Positions 60,596 through 64,000 of a stretch of 64,000 bases of DNA are shown here, in pieces. Position 1 is the stretch's first letter; every line of letters starts with the position of its first letter. The stretch is from positions 1,612,001 through 1,676,000 of the forward strand of contig JBBPFI010000004.1 of assembly GCA_037974965.1 (NCBI GenBank), given 5' to 3'. A program made the translations under genes and the position numbers. The notes beneath the pieces are model-generated. The model worked only from the letters and a program-made list of their open reading frames with translations. It made no database searches and was not told the origin of the DNA. Source of the stretch: Dacryopinax spathularia. Its lineage: Eukaryota; Basidiomycota; Dacrymycetes; Dacrymycetales; Dacrymycetaceae.

Positions 60596-62628
60596 GATGA
60601 TGGGCAGGACTCGGATTGGTGCCTATGCTGAAGTCAGCGGGCAAAGCCTATTTGGGAGTTCAAAGTACATACACGTTGGGGAGGGGGAGGCATGGTTGAG
60701 GGATCCGAGCAGTACCAAAGGTCGAGTGCTGTGATAAGCGAACGGGGGATGAGGAAAAGGGGAATTGGAGGTAAAGTCAGGGCAAGATCCCGCTCTCTTT
60801 ATACCATGATGAGACGTATCGGGGCAGCGTCAATGTATGCAACCCGTCGAAACGTCGCGCAGGGCCGGGGCCTGTATCGCATGGGCGGGTCTTGGGCCAG
60901 AAAAGAGTCGATGACGTCCGTGCGGTCGGGCCAGGCCAGTCATACGAGTTGAAATGAGATGCATTGAATGGATCCAGCGTGTGTTGCACGCATTCCGACG
61001 ATGATAGACGAAGTATGGATAGACATTTGGACAGGGTCGGAAGGCTGGACGGAAGCCGAAGGGCCCTGTCACAATGGATCCTGTACAGTGGAACGGAGCG
61101 TCACCGCACCCGCTGAGCGGGAGGGGGCATGTCCTGTTTCCTTTGCCCAGCAGAGAAGGTACAAGACCGTGAAATCCAAGAGGGAAGCACCAGGTTACGA
61201 GACTTTAGGCATGCAGACGAAAGAACCATGGAAGACAGGGAAGTCGAGGCAGGACATAGAGAAGCACGGACAGATCATCCGCGCCTGGACGGGATCCGCG
61301 ATCAACCCAGTTCATCCATCACAATCGGGATGTATCAGCATGATCAGCCTTGCAATACACACGGCGATAGGCTTCCATAAGTGATTCGCGTGGAAGGCCA
61401 CCGACGATAGAGATGCGGTCCTCACGCTGAGCTTGTTGTAACCTGGCATGGGAGCTTTCAATCGGAGCCTGCCGCTATCAGTTGTGCCGCATCATCTGTT
61501 GCCAGCCAGAACTTGAATAGTGCCAGCGTCCCGGGCTCCACTATTGGAAGTGTACCAGATTGTTGGACCAGTAGCCTTAAATTGGTGTATTGGACCGGCT
61601 CTGCCCTGAGAGATGGGTTAGCAAACACCAGATGTGTTAGCTCTTGGTCGCTTTACTGGCGGAGTTGCGTGGAAAGGAGGGTCTCCAGGAAGAATGGAGC
61701 AGACAAGAGCGGGCGCACATGCCCCGCTTCGCTTATCCTCCCGTTACAGATTGCGTCGCGGGACCTTTGCTTCTCACGCGCCGCGCGGGGAATCTTACAC
61801 CACAGCTTCTCTATTCATCGCTGTCGAGACCCATCAACCTCCCCAACTGACCGGAGTTATTGCATGCTTCGAATAGCGGGTTTTGAACTGGGGAAAATCA
61901 TCCTCCAGGACAGGGTATAAGCGATACATTGCAAGCTCATCAACGGTAGTTACAACCGCAACCCGATGTTCCGGTAGGACTTGGAAATGGGGACCGATCT
62001 GAATGGATTTAGTACATGCGCCCAACGGCTGGCGAGAAATTGTTGCCCTGGGCGACTGACCCGCGAAACTGCGGAGGAGTACGAATTGAACCGCATCAAC
62101 AAGACACACCTCCGAATTGCTTCTTTGCTCCGCTGTGCGCATCGCAACTGGCCTCATCGGTCGCATCCTTCTTGGAAGCATCAAGGGACCCTATGCGTGC
62201 AAGAAGCACATTGCTTTGGGAAGCAGCTCGGCCGGACTCGGGTTCAGGTACTGCGAGCCTGCGCCGAACGTACAAGAAACTTCGCTCCTTGCTCCTGTAC
62301 TTCTCCAGTCGGCCCGGTCACACGGTCTGCACGAACGACAAGCAAGATGTTCGTACATTGCTTGGCGTGCAAGCCTCTTCTGGCAATCTGCTTCCTTGTA
62401 GCTGCTGGGAGTAATCCGCAAGGTCGTATACCCGGTGCCGTGCTTCGGGCTTCAACAGCGCTACACCTCTCGGCCGAGACCTCCGCAAAAGGCAAGCAAG
62501 ATTCTTCCTTTGTTGCCTAGTGTGTAGTCTTGTTCCAGGAGTGACGAGGTCGGGTTCTTGCAGCAAGATATTTTGTCCACAGATGCGATTCTCCGCGGCC
62601 TATGCATACAGAAATGTAGAGAGAGTAT
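60596..62628. other. Intergenic with TATA box
   Basis: This 2 kb stretch holds the promoter of the MYND-like gene (TATAAAG on the minus strand, 60797-60803) and the RPT1 3' flank. Open frames here (for example 60968-61384 and 61981-62520, plus strand) show no recognised family. Confidence 0.4.

Positions 62629-64000
<1,372 letters not shown>

Noticed and set aside
61981-62520. 179-codon plus-strand open frame
   Set aside because: Composition is rich in Cys, Arg and Ser without pattern; no family motif and no promoter signal seen.

Overview
This window is nuclear DNA from a filamentous fungus, most likely a basidiomycete of the Agaricomycotina. The evidence is GC-rich, gene-dense DNA; genes cut by many short spliceosomal introns (about 43-60 nt, often starting GTGCGT); protein families typical of fungi; and no bacterial operons. 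I resolved 23 protein-coding genes by joining exons by eye. No rRNA, tRNA, CRISPR array, retroelement, virus-like element or DNA transposon could be supported.

Left part (0.4-26 kb): an ESCRT-III gene (CHMP7-like) and N-myristoyltransferase share a short divergent promoter. Then come a Kv-beta-type aldo-keto reductase, an SLC35A nucleotide-sugar transporter, Elongator subunit ELP3, a metaxin/SAM37-like import protein, a large SAP-domain protein kinase divergent from ribosomal protein L32, a MEMO-family protein and a divergent JmjC protein with a KDM3-like zinc module.

Middle part (26-49 kb): three paralogous short MetE-like methyltransferase genes (26.3, 37.4 and 40.5 kb) are interleaved with casein kinase I, a His-rich secreted protein, an acyl-CoA dehydrogenase and a Rab6/Ypt6 GTPase. 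Splicing factor SLT11/RBM22, a TMEM256/DUF423 membrane protein, a mitochondrial dehydrogenase kinase (BCKDK/PDK) and a 3-ketoacyl-CoA thiolase follow. The acyl-CoA dehydrogenase, thiolase and BCKDK/PDK fit mitochondrial fatty-acid and branched-chain acyl-CoA catabolism, but they are not one cluster.

Right part (49-64 kb): an AT-hook protein with an internal repeat, GID4 (substrate receptor of the GID/CTLH ubiquitin ligase), long gene-poor stretches, a MYND-like protein, and the 3' part of proteasome ATPase RPT1 running off the right edge.

The most unusual items are the SAP kinase, whose beta-3 lysine is replaced while a lysine sits in the glycine loop as in WNK kinases; the AT-hook protein, whose duplicated domain keeps an intron at the same site in both copies; the dispersed MetE-like triplet; a dense GTCTC-motif cluster before the His-rich secreted protein; and three perfect palindromes within 85 bp before RPL32.
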